This document shows positions 1 through 8,633 of a stretch of 64,000 nucleotides of DNA, piece after piece. The translations under genes and the position numbers were made by a program. The notes beneath the pieces were generated by a model. The model had not been told where the DNA came from. It did no database searches and saw only the letters and a program-made list of their open reading frames with translations. The stretch's first letter is position 1. Each line of letters begins with the position of its first letter. Origin of the DNA: Hyphomicrobiales bacterium (GTDB lineage Bacteria > Pseudomonadota > Alphaproteobacteria > Rhizobiales > Rhizobiaceae). The stretch is from NCBI GenBank assembly GCA_900467745.1, contig UBQW01000035.1, positions 1-64,000 of the forward strand. The letters run 5' to 3'.

Positions 1-837
1 TGTGACTGTCCCTCGATCATTACCTGCATCTCACTGATCCGTTCTCTCAACGGGCGCGGCCTCTTTCATGCCACCTCCTGTACCTGTGTTGGTCGTGCGG
101 CCGCCCATCGGCCACCGGACTTTGACTGTCGATAATGATGTACTACGATTGAAGCGTCCGGATTAGTCGCCTGGCGCCGATACTGTTGTTCGGCATATTC
201 GAACGATTGTTTGTACGAGCTGCCATGATGAAGTTGCTTGCGCTGGCGTTGCCGGTGATAACAGCCAGGCGCCAAGTCGTCCCGTTTCATGAAATCGACG
301 ATGGCGCCCTTTTCGCCACCTCGGCAATGCACGCGAAGATTGGCGAGGCCGTCCTTGATGTGCGTTGGGAAGGGCCGGCCTCAGTGGGCGCCCACGCGAC
401 CGCCATTTGAAGGGTTGACACTGGAGGCACCACATACTGCCGAGTAGAGCGCAAGTCCGTTAGCCTATCCTATGTAAAGGGGAGCTCGACCCAGCACGTA
501 TCGATCCAATGGCGAAGCCGTGACCATTTGAACCATTTACATTTCCTCAGGCCCTCTGCCGATACGTGTCGTTCTGTGTATTCGGAGGCAATATGAATAT
601 CCATCGACAGCACTTCTGCGAAGCTGTGGAGGCGGTTAGGTTTAGACGCTGGTTCGTGGTGTGTGCCTCGAGGTGCGCCTAGTCATGCCGTCCGTAATCG
701 ATGTAGGCTATCTGTGCCCGCCAAGGAGCGGTTGATGATCATTACAAATTATTGCGGGCGATGATCATGTGACTGCTGGTAGCGCCGTCTTCAAAAGGCC
801 GAGGACCGTTTGGTCAGGTCTGACCTACAGTTGATGT
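1..837. other. Sparse region, no supported gene
   Basis: No reading frame here carries a recognisable domain. The least unlikely candidate is a minus-strand ORF at 66-290 (74 residues, rich in His, Gln, Arg and Tyr) with no visible homology to a known family. Overlapping frames on the other strand look like shadows. From about 440 to 837 I see neither a convincing ORF nor a clear terminator. Confidence 0.4.
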
Positions 838-1209
838 TTAATGTAGTCCGGGCGTGCTTGCGATCTTCCAGATCCCATCTGAAGGGCATGCCAGGCCACC
901 GAATTTTGTGGCACCCTCCAAGCCCTGGTTGCTGGAGACGAAACCGCGGCAGCCTTCCCGGTTGTCGTTGACAATTTTCTCGATCACTCCCGCGCTGCCG
1001 GTCGATGGATTAGCCCACGCGAGTGGGCCAGCATCTGCCGGCGCATTGCCGACAGCCTGCGCGATGACGGATTGGTCCGACACAGGCGCGGACTTTGTAG
1101 CGCTGGGAGCGACAAGCGACGTCTCAAGTGGGTCAGTATGCGTGCAGGCCACAAGCACCGCGGCGCATAGTACACCCATGGCAAAGCACAAAATCGTTTT
1201 TCTTGTCAT
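838..1209 (-). CDS. Surface-antigen-like lipoprotein
   Basis: A 123-residue exported protein. The N-terminus has two positive residues, a hydrophobic segment and a lipobox ending LVAC at residues 19-22, so it is probably lipidated at Cys22. After a low-complexity Ser/Ala linker (about 25-60), the C-terminal half has the pattern LAWANPSTGSAG, a conserved Cys pair and DGIWKI, which resembles the C-terminal domain of RT0821/Lpp0805-type (rickettsial 17-kDa antigen-like) surface proteins. The glycine-zipper region of the larger members is absent. It stands alone, with no operon partner. Family assignment is by pattern and moderately sure; function unknown. Confidence 0.65.
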   Translation of the reverse strand: MTRKTILCFAMGVLCAAVLVACTHTDPLETSLVAPSATKSAPVSDQSVIAQAVGNAPADAGPLAWANPSTGSAGVIEKIVNDNREGCRGFVSSNQGLEGATKFGGLACPSDGIWKIASTPGLH

Positions 1210-1444
1210 GGAGATATCCGGTTAAGTAGCCGCCATTGGCATGCTAATGTGGCCACATGCAGGCGTAGAAGCGCTTAGCCAAGTTGCGCCTATGCGATTG
1301 CAAATACGCCATGCGATGCCATGATCCCGAGCGTTGCTGTTTCAAGCTCGGTGAGCGGCCGATATTGCGCTTGTCAGCATATGTGTGCTTTTTTTGCCAT
1401 CTTGTCGCCGAACCTATAAAAGAGACTACAGATCGGAGGTAGTC

Positions 1445-1696
1445 ATGCTTCGCGGATATGAAGACCGATATGTGGAACTGACAACCCGGCTCAGATCGGT
1501 TGAAGCATTCTGCGCCTTCCTGGCGGGCGGCGGGGCAGTGAAGGTTGCGGCCAAAGACGGGGCCGCCTTCGATGATGTGACAGCTGTCATGCTTGCTAGG
1601 CAAAGGCAAGAAGCCGAAGCAATCCGGAAGACAAGGAGGACGCTCTTTCCAGATTGCCCGGAAGATGACTTCCCTCCCTTATACAATCGTCATTAG
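1445..1696 (+). CDS. Small hypothetical protein
   Basis: An 83-residue soluble protein starting at an ATG preceded by a good GGAGGT ribosome-binding site; the open frame extends 60 bases further upstream but without such a signal. It is charged, mostly helical in appearance and ends with an acidic/proline segment (CPEDDFPPLYN). No domain recognised. It lies tail to tail with the isomerase gene, so it is a separate transcription unit. Confidence 0.55.
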   Translation: MLRGYEDRYVELTTRLRSVEAFCAFLAGGGAVKVAAKDGAAFDDVTAVMLARQRQEAEAIRKTRRTLFPDCPEDDFPPLYNRH

Positions 1697-1716
1697 TCGC
1701 CCGCATTTTCAGCGGA

Positions 1717-2598
1717 TCAACGCGATGGCAGGGCTCCCGGCGAAGCAATGTGGTCGACGCGCTCTTTGATTGCCACCAGGCGATGGCGATCGCCGCCGGG
1801 CACCTCGACGGAGGCCCATCCGGAATAGCCGACCTCGGAAAGCGCGCGGTTGACGGCCGGCCAATCGCAGTCGCCGTCGCCGATCTCGACGTCGAAGCCC
1901 TTCCATGGACCTTCGCTGTTCATCTTGTCGAGGCTGTATTCCTTGACGTCGATTTTCAGGATTCGAGTGCCGAGCGCTTCGATCCAGTCGACAGGCCGCC
2001 CGTAGCGCAGCACATTGCCAACATCGAAATACCAGCCGACCTTCGGATGGTTGCAGGCATCGACGAAGCTCGCGGCCTCGAGCGGGCTCAACAGAAAGTC
2101 GTTCCACACGTTTTCGAGTGCGATCGAGACACCCGTCTCTTCAGCGTAAGGGGTGATCTTGGCAATTTCCTCCAGAGCGCGGCTATAGGCCGTCTTGTAG
2201 GTCGTTGGGCTATTTCGAACAACGCCTGGAACCAGAAGCACGGTATCGGCGCCGTAAAGCTTGGCATCATTCAGTGCCGTGATCATCGAATCCACGCACG
2301 CCTGACGGACCGCCGGATCAGCATCGGTGAGCGGGCTCTTCCAGTGCATGGAGTTTACAAGCCCCGGAATGGCCACGCCGGTCTTGTCGCGGGCAGCCAG
2401 CACTTCGCGTGACGGCAGGTCGCTTGGAGAATCGAGTTCGACACCGTCGAAGCCGAGATCCCGTAGCAGCTGAAACTTTTCGAGGATGGAGAGGCCATCC
2501 TCTTCGATCATCGACCATTTGAGGCTGATCTTGGACAGAGGACGCGAGGACTTCGATGTGGTTTGGGAAGGCGAGGCGACAGAATTGGTCATGCTCAT
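1717..2598 (-). CDS. Sugar phosphate isomerase/epimerase (TIM barrel)
   Basis: A 293-residue protein of the xylose-isomerase-like TIM-barrel (AP-endonuclease 2) family, which isomerises or epimerises keto-sugars and related acids using a divalent metal. Visible family features are GFDGVEL near residue 50, the barrel strand SIALENVW near 160 with a metal-ligand Glu, GWYFDVGN near 190 with conserved Asp, and KIDVKEY followed by the C-terminal SVEVPGGD. Length is normal. It is followed on the same strand, upstream, by the LuxR gene, and the importer operon runs divergently, suggesting a catabolic step for an imported compound. Substrate cannot be read from the sequence. Confidence 0.85.
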   Translation of the reverse strand: MSMTNSVASPSQTTSKSSRPLSKISLKWSMIEEDGLSILEKFQLLRDLGFDGVELDSPSDLPSREVLAARDKTGVAIPGLVNSMHWKSPLTDADPAVRQACVDSMITALNDAKLYGADTVLLVPGVVRNSPTTYKTAYSRALEEIAKITPYAEETGVSIALENVWNDFLLSPLEAASFVDACNHPKVGWYFDVGNVLRYGRPVDWIEALGTRILKIDVKEYSLDKMNSEGPWKGFDVEIGDGDCDWPAVNRALSEVGYSGWASVEVPGGDRHRLVAIKERVDHIASPGALPSR

Positions 2599-2703
2599 GT
2601 CTCTGCTTAGAAAATGGATGCGCGGCGCGCACTATGTCATTGAAGTCGCATGTCATCAACGCCTGTTGCCGTAGCGAGACTTCTCTTGTTGGCGGCCAGC
2701 CCT

Positions 2704-3528
2704 CTACTGGCTAAGACCGCCGAATGCCTTGAGATAGATCGCTAGCAGCTGCGTCTGCGAGGAGATCCCAAGTTTGCGGTAGACGTTGCGACGATGCACT
2801 TTCACGGTGCCGGTGGAGATATTCAGTTTCAGGCCAACCGATTCCGACGAGTGACCCTGCAGCACCAGATCGACGATTGCTGTTTCGCGGCTGGTAAGAT
2901 TGAGATCCTGCCACACGGCATCAGCGGGCTGAATATCGATCTTTTCCTCGCCGCGCTTGCGCGTGCGGCTCTTCGATTGCGCCTGGCCATCGAAGCGCTC
3001 GGCAAGGCCTGATAGGTAGTGCTGCGTCAATCGGGTCACGAGAGGTTCGGCTTTCTTCAAAAGTGCGATTTCGGCCGGTGGAAAGACGCCGGTCGCCTCT
3101 CGGCGCATTAACGACAGAACGACGGTGATGCCGTCATCCTGTTCGACAAAGAAGCCGATCTCTTCGGCCAGGCCCGTCTGAACGTAATAGGTTCGGTAGT
3201 ATTCGCTGGAGAAAAAGCGGTCCGGCACCAACTCGCGCATACGGAAAAACCCGCTGCGGCGGGCACGGGCGGTGTGGTAGAATGGGTCCAGCAGATAGGG
3301 ACCAGCCTGGTAGAGCGTGACGAAGATGATGTGCTCCATCGGATCGAAGGTGCTGTAGAGATCGATCGGTCGCTCCTGACCGCGATAGGCGAAGACGACG
3401 ACGTAGTCGAAGCGCACCAGGGCTGCCATCATCTGGCGAAATGTCTCGCCAAACTCGGCATTGCTCATGACAGGCTTGCCGACGGTCGCCTTAAAGGCCT
3501 GCAGCAGCGCCTCCACATCCGTGCTCAT
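2704..3528 (-). CDS. LuxR-family transcriptional regulator
   Basis: A 274-residue regulator. The start used follows a GGGAGG ribosome-binding site; a frame 19 codons longer is open but lacks one. Residues about 1-190 form an unassigned ligand- or signal-sensing domain, and residues about 205-265 are a clear GerE/LuxR helix-turn-helix (LTSRETAIVDLVLQGHSS, then TVKVHRRNVYRKLGI). It is transcribed away from the ABC operon at 3714 and toward the isomerase, so it is probably the local regulator of both. The 185-base divergent region holds two GTATATAC palindromes that could be its operators. Acyl-homoserine-lactone binding is not indicated. Confidence 0.85.
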   Translation of the reverse strand: MSTDVEALLQAFKATVGKPVMSNAEFGETFRQMMAALVRFDYVVVFAYRGQERPIDLYSTFDPMEHIIFVTLYQAGPYLLDPFYHTARARRSGFFRMRELVPDRFFSSEYYRTYYVQTGLAEEIGFFVEQDDGITVVLSLMRREATGVFPPAEIALLKKAEPLVTRLTQHYLSGLAERFDGQAQSKSRTRKRGEEKIDIQPADAVWQDLNLTSRETAIVDLVLQGHSSESVGLKLNISTGTVKVHRRNVYRKLGISSQTQLLAIYLKAFGGLSQ

Positions 3529-3570
3529 GGCGAAAACCTCCCGATCGGGCACAAAGATCAGCATACCCCT

Positions 3571-3626
3571 GTATATACCTTCCACGAAGCCGAAAGGCCT
3601 TAAATACCACTCTTGGGGTATATACC
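3571..3626. promoter_or_regulatory. Paired GTATATAC palindromes, candidate operator
   Basis: The divergent LuxR/importer intergenic region contains GTATATAC at 3571-3578 and the longer perfect palindrome GGTATATACC at 3617-3626. They lie about 46 bases apart, between two divergent genes, which suits a pair of regulator sites. Which protein binds is inference. Confidence 0.45.
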
Positions 3627-3713
3627 GTCAATGACGAGCGGGCTTACTCTTTTTGCAACGCCGGTGGCAAAAGGCAGCGTAGACTGCCGCCAAACCAACC
3701 GCAGGGAACAGAC

Positions 3714-4811
3714 GTGGCATCCGCTTCGACGAACGATATCGAATTCCGTTCGGTCACCAAGAATTATGGCTCCGTGACCGCCGTAACGGACATCAACCTC
3801 AACGTGCCCAAGGGCGCGTTCCTGGCGCTGCTCGGCCCGTCTGGCTGCGGCAAGACGACATGCCTGCGCATGATCGGCGGCTTCGAGCAGCCGAGTGAAG
3901 GCACGGTGCTGATCGACGGACGTGAGATGAACGGCGTGCCGGCCTATCGGCGGCCGGTCAACATGGTGTTTCAGCAGTATGCCCTGTTTCCCCACTTCAA
4001 TGTCGAGCAGAACGTCGCCTACGGGCTAAGGCAGATGCGACCAAAGCTTGATGCCGCCGAGATCAATCGCCGGGTCGGCGAGGCGCTCGAGATGGTGCGC
4101 CTGGGTGGCTTTGCAAAACGACGGATCCACGAGATGTCCGGTGGCCAGCAACAGCGCGTGGCGCTGGCGCGCGCCATCGTCAATCGCCCCTCCGTGCTGC
4201 TCCTCGACGAACCGCTGGCTGCCCTCGACAAGAAGCTGCGCTCGGCCATGCAGATCGAACTGCAGACGCTGCAGCGCGAACTCGGCATCACCTTTGTTCT
4301 GGTCACGCACGATCAGGAAGAAGCGCTTTCCATGGCCGATATCGTCTGCGTGATGAGTGCCGGCCGCATCCGCCAACTCGGCTCGCCGCAGGAAGTCTAC
4401 GATCGGCCGGCTGATCTCTTCGTCGCCGATTTCGTCGGCAAGACCAACCGGGTCGATGCAACTGTCGAGACCGACGGCCGTACATTGAGGTTGGGCGACG
4501 GGTCGGCCATCCCGATTGTAAAGGGTCAGGGCTTCCTGTCGGGCTCGGCGATCGTTGCAATCCGCCCCGAGGCGATCAGGCTCACGCGCGTTCAGGCGGG
4601 CAATGGCGCAAGCTTCAAGGGCACGGTCACCCACCGCATCTTCTTGGGTTCTTCGGCAGAATATGCCGTTTCGGTCCCCGGTCTTGGCGACTTCCTGGTC
4701 ACGGCGGATCGTCGTGACAGCCAAAGCGATCTCGTCGAACCCGGCGAGACGGTCTTCCTCGGCTTCGATCCGGCCGGGGCGCATGTCTTTCCAGCTTTCA
4801 ATGCAGCATAA
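3714..4811 (+). CDS. ABC importer ATPase, PotA-like
   Basis: A 365-residue ATP-binding subunit that would drive uptake through the two permeases encoded downstream. Walker A is GPSGCGKTT (41-49), Q-loop at FQQY (87-90), signature MSGGQ (141-145), Walker B VLLLDEP (161-167) and the switch His at 199. The C-terminal third is a TOBE-type regulatory domain, as in PotA and other polyamine/Fe/sulfate transporters. Translation appears to start at a GTG. It begins a five-gene unit (ATPase, binding protein, two permeases, dehydrogenase) with short gaps. Family is certain; the spermidine/putrescine assignment is only by overall resemblance. Confidence 0.92.
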   Translation: MASASTNDIEFRSVTKNYGSVTAVTDINLNVPKGAFLALLGPSGCGKTTCLRMIGGFEQPSEGTVLIDGREMNGVPAYRRPVNMVFQQYALFPHFNVEQNVAYGLRQMRPKLDAAEINRRVGEALEMVRLGGFAKRRIHEMSGGQQQRVALARAIVNRPSVLLLDEPLAALDKKLRSAMQIELQTLQRELGITFVLVTHDQEEALSMADIVCVMSAGRIRQLGSPQEVYDRPADLFVADFVGKTNRVDATVETDGRTLRLGDGSAIPIVKGQGFLSGSAIVAIRPEAIRLTRVQAGNGASFKGTVTHRIFLGSSAEYAVSVPGLGDFLVTADRRDSQSDLVEPGETVFLGFDPAGAHVFPAFNAA

Positions 4812-4832
4812 CCACAACAAGGGAACAGCATC

Positions 4833-5996
4833 ATGAGCAAAGACTACAAGGATAATCTCCCCATTTCCGCCGAAGGCTTCATGGACGAGTTCATGCGCCT
4901 GAAGCGCGGCTCCATCAGCCGCCGTCATTTCCTAGGTATTACCGGTCTTGGTCTTGCGACAGCCGTCATGTCGCGCTTCCCGGGCGCACTTTCGACACCC
5001 GCCTATGCTGCCGGTGAACTCGGCACGCAGATGTCGATCGCCACCTGGCCGAACTATCACGACCCTGCGACTTTCGAAAACTTCAAAGCTGCCACCGGCG
5101 TTGATGTCGAAGTCAATGTCTTCGGCTCCAACGAAGAAATGCTGGCCAAGCTGCAGGCAGGCGCCTCTGGCTGGTCGCTCTTCGTGCCGACCAACTACAC
5201 CATCTCGACCCATCACAAGCTCGGCCTGATCGATGAGCTCGATCTCTCCAAGATCCCGAACTTCAGCCAGGCGACCGAGAACCCGCGCTTTACCAAGGAA
5301 GGGCAGATCGACGGAAAGACCTATGCCGTGCCGAAGAACTGGGGCACGACCGGGTTCTCGGTCAATACGTCAAAGGTCAAGACCAAGCTTGCCAGCTGGA
5401 AGGATTTCTTCGAGATCGCCCAGACCGAGGCCGATGGCCGCGCCATGGTGCACGACTACCAGCTGACGACAATCGGCAGTGCGCTCGTGTCGCTCGGCTA
5501 CGACTTCAACTCGATCAAGGCCGACGAGCTCGCCAAGGCCGAGGAGCTCCTGATCAAGGTCAAGCCACATCTCTTTGCGATCAACAGCGACTACCAGCCC
5601 GGTATGCGCGCCGGCGACGCTTGGATGACCATGTGCTGGACCAATGACGGCGCCCAGCTTAACCGCGACATGCCGGAACTTGCCTTCGTGCTCGGCAAGG
5701 ATGGCGGTGAAATCTGGACAGATTACTATGCGATCCCGAAGGATGCCCCGAACAAGGCTGCAGGTTATGCACTCCTCAACTTCCTGATGGATCCCGCCAA
5801 CGCCGCCAAGGAGCACATCGCCAACGGGGCGCCGGCAACCGACAGCCGCGTCATCGCGCTTTTGCCGCAGGAGATTACCTCCAACAAAATAGTCTATCCC
5901 GAAGAGGCGTCGCTGACGCCGCTCGAGTTCGGTGCTGCCGTGACGCTCACCGACCCAAGTCGTGCCGAACTGATGGCGCGCTTCAAGTCCGCCTGA
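4833..5996 (+). CDS. ABC importer periplasmic binding protein, PotD-like
   Basis: A 387-residue solute-binding protein. It has a long Tat-type leader with SRRHFLG at 29-35, then a hydrophobic stretch and a likely cleavage after AYA near residue 60, so it is exported folded. The body has the PotD/PotF-like pattern (SIATWPNYHDPATFENF, later VPKNWGTTGF and WTNDG). It captures substrate for the adjacent permeases. Related proteins bind polyamines, opines or amino-acid derivatives; the exact ligand is not visible. It lies 21 bases after the ATPase gene. Confidence 0.9.
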   Translation: MSKDYKDNLPISAEGFMDEFMRLKRGSISRRHFLGITGLGLATAVMSRFPGALSTPAYAAGELGTQMSIATWPNYHDPATFENFKAATGVDVEVNVFGSNEEMLAKLQAGASGWSLFVPTNYTISTHHKLGLIDELDLSKIPNFSQATENPRFTKEGQIDGKTYAVPKNWGTTGFSVNTSKVKTKLASWKDFFEIAQTEADGRAMVHDYQLTTIGSALVSLGYDFNSIKADELAKAEELLIKVKPHLFAINSDYQPGMRAGDAWMTMCWTNDGAQLNRDMPELAFVLGKDGGEIWTDYYAIPKDAPNKAAGYALLNFLMDPANAAKEHIANGAPATDSRVIALLPQEITSNKIVYPEEASLTPLEFGAAVTLTDPSRAELMARFKSA

Positions 5997-6005
5997 TCGG
6001 TCGTG

Positions 6006-6039
6006 AGGAGCACGCCGCCCGAAGGGGAGGCGTGCTCTT
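6006..6039 (+). promoter_or_regulatory. Intercistronic stem-loop after binding-protein gene
   Basis: Ten bases after the binding-protein stop codon, GAGCACGCC (6008-6016) pairs with GGCGTGCTC (6029-6037), extended by two further pairs, and the loop has an inner CCC/GGG stem. There is no uridine run. Such hairpins commonly protect or attenuate the mRNA so that the binding protein is made in excess over the permeases; that role is inferred from position. Confidence 0.65.
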
Positions 6040-6083
6040 CAGGATTTCTACCGTTCTTCGCGCAAACGCTTGTCTGGACCAAG

Positions 6084-6950
6084 ATGACCCTGACACCGGA
6101 TACTAAGAAACGCCTGGTCACTGCCGCGCTGGTCGCGCCGGCGAGCGCATGGTTGTTCGTCTTCCTGGTACTGCCGTTTATCGCGATCGTCGTCTTTTCC
6201 TTCGGCGAACGGGCGCCGGAGGGCGGTTATCAGGCAGCGTTCACTTTCGCACAGTTCGCCAATCTCGGATCGCGCGCGGCCGCCTTCAAAAACACGCTGG
6301 TACTGGCGCCGATCGGTGCTTTCGCCTGTCTGCTCGTTGCCTATCCAGTGGCCTATTATCTGGCCGTCAAGGCAAGCCCGCGGCATCGTCTTCTCCTGGT
6401 GTCACTGGTCGTGGTGCCGTTCTGGACCAGTCTTCTGGTGCGCACCTATGCCTGGATGTATATTCTGGGCGCACGCGGTATTCCGCACCTGCTTGAATTC
6501 GTCGGCATCGAAAATGTGAGGCTCTTGAACACGCCGGGCGCCGTGCTGCTCGGCATCGTCTATGGCTATCTGCCGCTGATGATCATGCCGATCTATGTGA
6601 GTTTGGAAAAGCTCGACCGACGCCTGCTGGAAGCCTCCGCCGATCTCGGCGCCAGGCGACTTTCAACCTTCTTCGGCATCACTTTGCCGTTGTCACTGCC
6701 CGGTGTCATGACCGGTGTGGCACTGGTCACGATCCTTCTACTTGGCGAATACCTGATCCCGCAGCTGCTTGGCGGCGGCAAGGTGTTCTTCATCGGCAAC
6801 GCACTTGTCGATCTCTTCCTGCAGTCGCGCAACTGGCCATTTGGGTCGGCGATCGCAGTCACTCTCGTCGTTGTGGTCGTGATTGTGCTTCTTGTCGCCA
6901 TGCGCATCGCATGGCGCGTTGCCGGAACCCGCCAGGTGGATCTCGTCTGA
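6084..6950 (+). CDS. ABC importer permease, PotB-like
   Basis: A 288-residue inner-membrane permease with about six transmembrane segments and the cytoplasmic EAA loop (EASADLGARRL, then ITLPLSLPG) that contacts the ATPase. I start it at the ATG giving MTLTPDTKKR; the longer open frame would include the upstream stem-loop. Its stop codon overlaps the next start by one base (TGATG), so the two permeases are translationally coupled and should form a heterodimer. Confidence 0.9.
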   Translation: MTLTPDTKKRLVTAALVAPASAWLFVFLVLPFIAIVVFSFGERAPEGGYQAAFTFAQFANLGSRAAAFKNTLVLAPIGAFACLLVAYPVAYYLAVKASPRHRLLLVSLVVVPFWTSLLVRTYAWMYILGARGIPHLLEFVGIENVRLLNTPGAVLLGIVYGYLPLMIMPIYVSLEKLDRRLLEASADLGARRLSTFFGITLPLSLPGVMTGVALVTILLLGEYLIPQLLGGGKVFFIGNALVDLFLQSRNWPFGSAIAVTLVVVVVIVLLVAMRIAWRVAGTRQVDLV

Positions 6951-7768
6951 TGCGCAGCCTCGTCACCGCCGTCTACCTGTTCTTGTATACGCCGATCGCT
7001 CTCGTCGTGCTGTTTTCCTTTAATGCCGGCCGCAATGCCTCTGATTTCACGGGATTTTCCACGCAGTGGTACGGTAAGGCGCTCTCCAACACCTTCCTGA
7101 TGCAGGCACTTGGAAACAGCCTCATCATCGCCTTTACCAGCGCAACGCTGGCTGCGATCTTCGGAACGATGGCTGCCCTTGGCATGGAGCGCCTCGGGCC
7201 GCGGGCCCGCGCGGTGTTCGATGGACTGTTTGCCGCAGCGATCGTCGTTCCTGGTGTGGTCATCGGTATTGCAACGCTGGTGGCACTGGTCGAGGTCTTC
7301 GGTATCCTCAATCCACTTTTGGCAGCCGTCTGGCCTGGCGAACAGCCGCCCAGGCTCCAGCTCGGCTTCGGCTCGATCATCGCCGCGCACGGCCTTTTTA
7401 CGATGGCGCTGGTGACGATGATCGTCAAAGCCCGGATCGCCAGCCTTGGCCGCGACATCGTCGAGGCATCGAACGATCTTTACGCCACGCCGTTCACGAC
7501 GTTTCGCGAGATCGTTCTGCCGCAGATCCTGCCATCCATCTTGGCCGGGTTTTTGCTCGCCTTCACCTTCTCGTTCGACGACTTCATCATCGCCTTCTTC
7601 GTTGCCGGCTCCAACACGACGCTGCCGATCTATGTGTTTGCATCGATCCGCCGCGGTGTGACGCCCGAGATCAACGCAATCGCCACCATGGTGCTGGTCG
7701 CCTCGCTCGCGATGATCCTCATCGCACGGTTCCTGATGCGCGAAAAACAACAAAAGACCGTAGGGTAA
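6950..7768 (+). CDS. ABC importer permease, PotC-like
   Basis: A 272-residue membrane permease with about six transmembrane segments and an EAA loop (EASNDLYATPF, then IVLPQILPS). The start is the ATG overlapping the preceding stop codon. Together with the genes at 3714, 4833 and 6084 it completes a four-component ABC importer of the polyamine-like class. It ends five bases before the dehydrogenase gene, implying one transcript. Confidence 0.9.
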   Translation: MRSLVTAVYLFLYTPIALVVLFSFNAGRNASDFTGFSTQWYGKALSNTFLMQALGNSLIIAFTSATLAAIFGTMAALGMERLGPRARAVFDGLFAAAIVVPGVVIGIATLVALVEVFGILNPLLAAVWPGEQPPRLQLGFGSIIAAHGLFTMALVTMIVKARIASLGRDIVEASNDLYATPFTTFREIVLPQILPSILAGFLLAFTFSFDDFIIAFFVAGSNTTLPIYVFASIRRGVTPEINAIATMVLVASLAMILIARFLMREKQQKTVG

Positions 7769-7773
7769 ACACC

Positions 7774-8535
7774 ATGATTCTCGAAAATCGCGTTGCAATC
7801 GTGACTGGCGCCGGTTCAGGCATTGGCCGGGCAGGGGCGTCGATCATGGCGCGCGAAGGCGCCCATGTCGTCGTCGCGGATATCAATGTCATGAATGCCG
7901 ACGAGACCGTCCGCGAGATCGTTGCCTCAGGCGGTAGTGCCGAGCCCCTGGTGCTCGATGTCACTGACGACAGGGCGCTCGAAGATGGGATTGCGGCAAT
8001 CGCTGCCAGGCACGGCCGCATTGATATCCTCCACAATCATGCTGGCGCTCAAGTTGCCGGCGATCTCGAGCAGGTCGCGGTCGCTGGCTTCGACAAGTCC
8101 TGGGCCTTGAACGTGCGCGCCCATTTCATGGCGGCCAGGCTGGTCATGCCGCTGATGACGCGGGCAGGAAAAGGGGTCATCCTCAACACATCGTCGTCGT
8201 CGGGCGTGCTCTACGACCGCGAGATGATTGCCTACACCACGACGAAACACGCGGTCATCGCCATGACCCGGCAAATGGCCGGCGACTATGCGAAGTTCGG
8301 CGTGCGGGTCAATGCGCTCTGCCCCGGCTGGGTCGACACCCCGTTCAACGAGCCGTTCATCGCCCAGATGGGTGGTAGGGATGCGATCGAAAGCTATATC
8401 GCCGACAAGGTGCCGCTCGGGCGTTGGGCCGATGTCTCCGAAATCGCCGAGCCCATCCTGTTTCTCGTCTCCGACCGCTCCTCCTACATGACCGGCCAGA
8501 TCCTCGTCGTCGATGGCGGTGAGACCGTCGTTTGA
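7774..8535 (+). CDS. Short-chain dehydrogenase/reductase
   Basis: A 253-residue classical SDR, an NAD(P)-dependent oxidoreductase of the cytoplasm. The nucleotide motif TGAGSGIG is at 11-18, NHAG (the family's NNAG) at 88-91, catalytic Ser within 140-143 and YTTTK at 154-158; the C-terminus ends VDGGETVV. ADIN at 35-38 after the second strand favours NAD over NADP. Its place at the end of the importer operon suggests it oxidises or reduces the imported compound or a breakdown product. Confidence 0.9.
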   Translation: MILENRVAIVTGAGSGIGRAGASIMAREGAHVVVADINVMNADETVREIVASGGSAEPLVLDVTDDRALEDGIAAIAARHGRIDILHNHAGAQVAGDLEQVAVAGFDKSWALNVRAHFMAARLVMPLMTRAGKGVILNTSSSSGVLYDREMIAYTTTKHAVIAMTRQMAGDYAKFGVRVNALCPGWVDTPFNEPFIAQMGGRDAIESYIADKVPLGRWADVSEIAEPILFLVSDRSSYMTGQILVVDGGETVV

Positions 8536-8633
8536 CGATGAACTGAAAGAGGTCGCGCTCGGATTTGATCCGTTTTCTGCGGCCGCACATAAAATAAACG
8601 TCGAAATAGATCGAATTCAAACGATTCCGTGGC

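Noticed and set aside
163-435. Overlapping ORFs on both strands at the left end
   Set aside because: They are in mutually overlapping frames with no ribosome-binding site or protein-like pattern; GC-rich DNA gives such open frames by chance.
4026-4928. 300-codon minus-strand ORF across the importer ATPase
   Set aside because: Antisense shadow of a gene with complete ABC motifs.
6593-7798. 401-codon minus-strand ORF across the permease genes
   Set aside because: It is the complement of two clear ABC permeases, with the His/Arg/Asp-rich composition typical of antisense frames.
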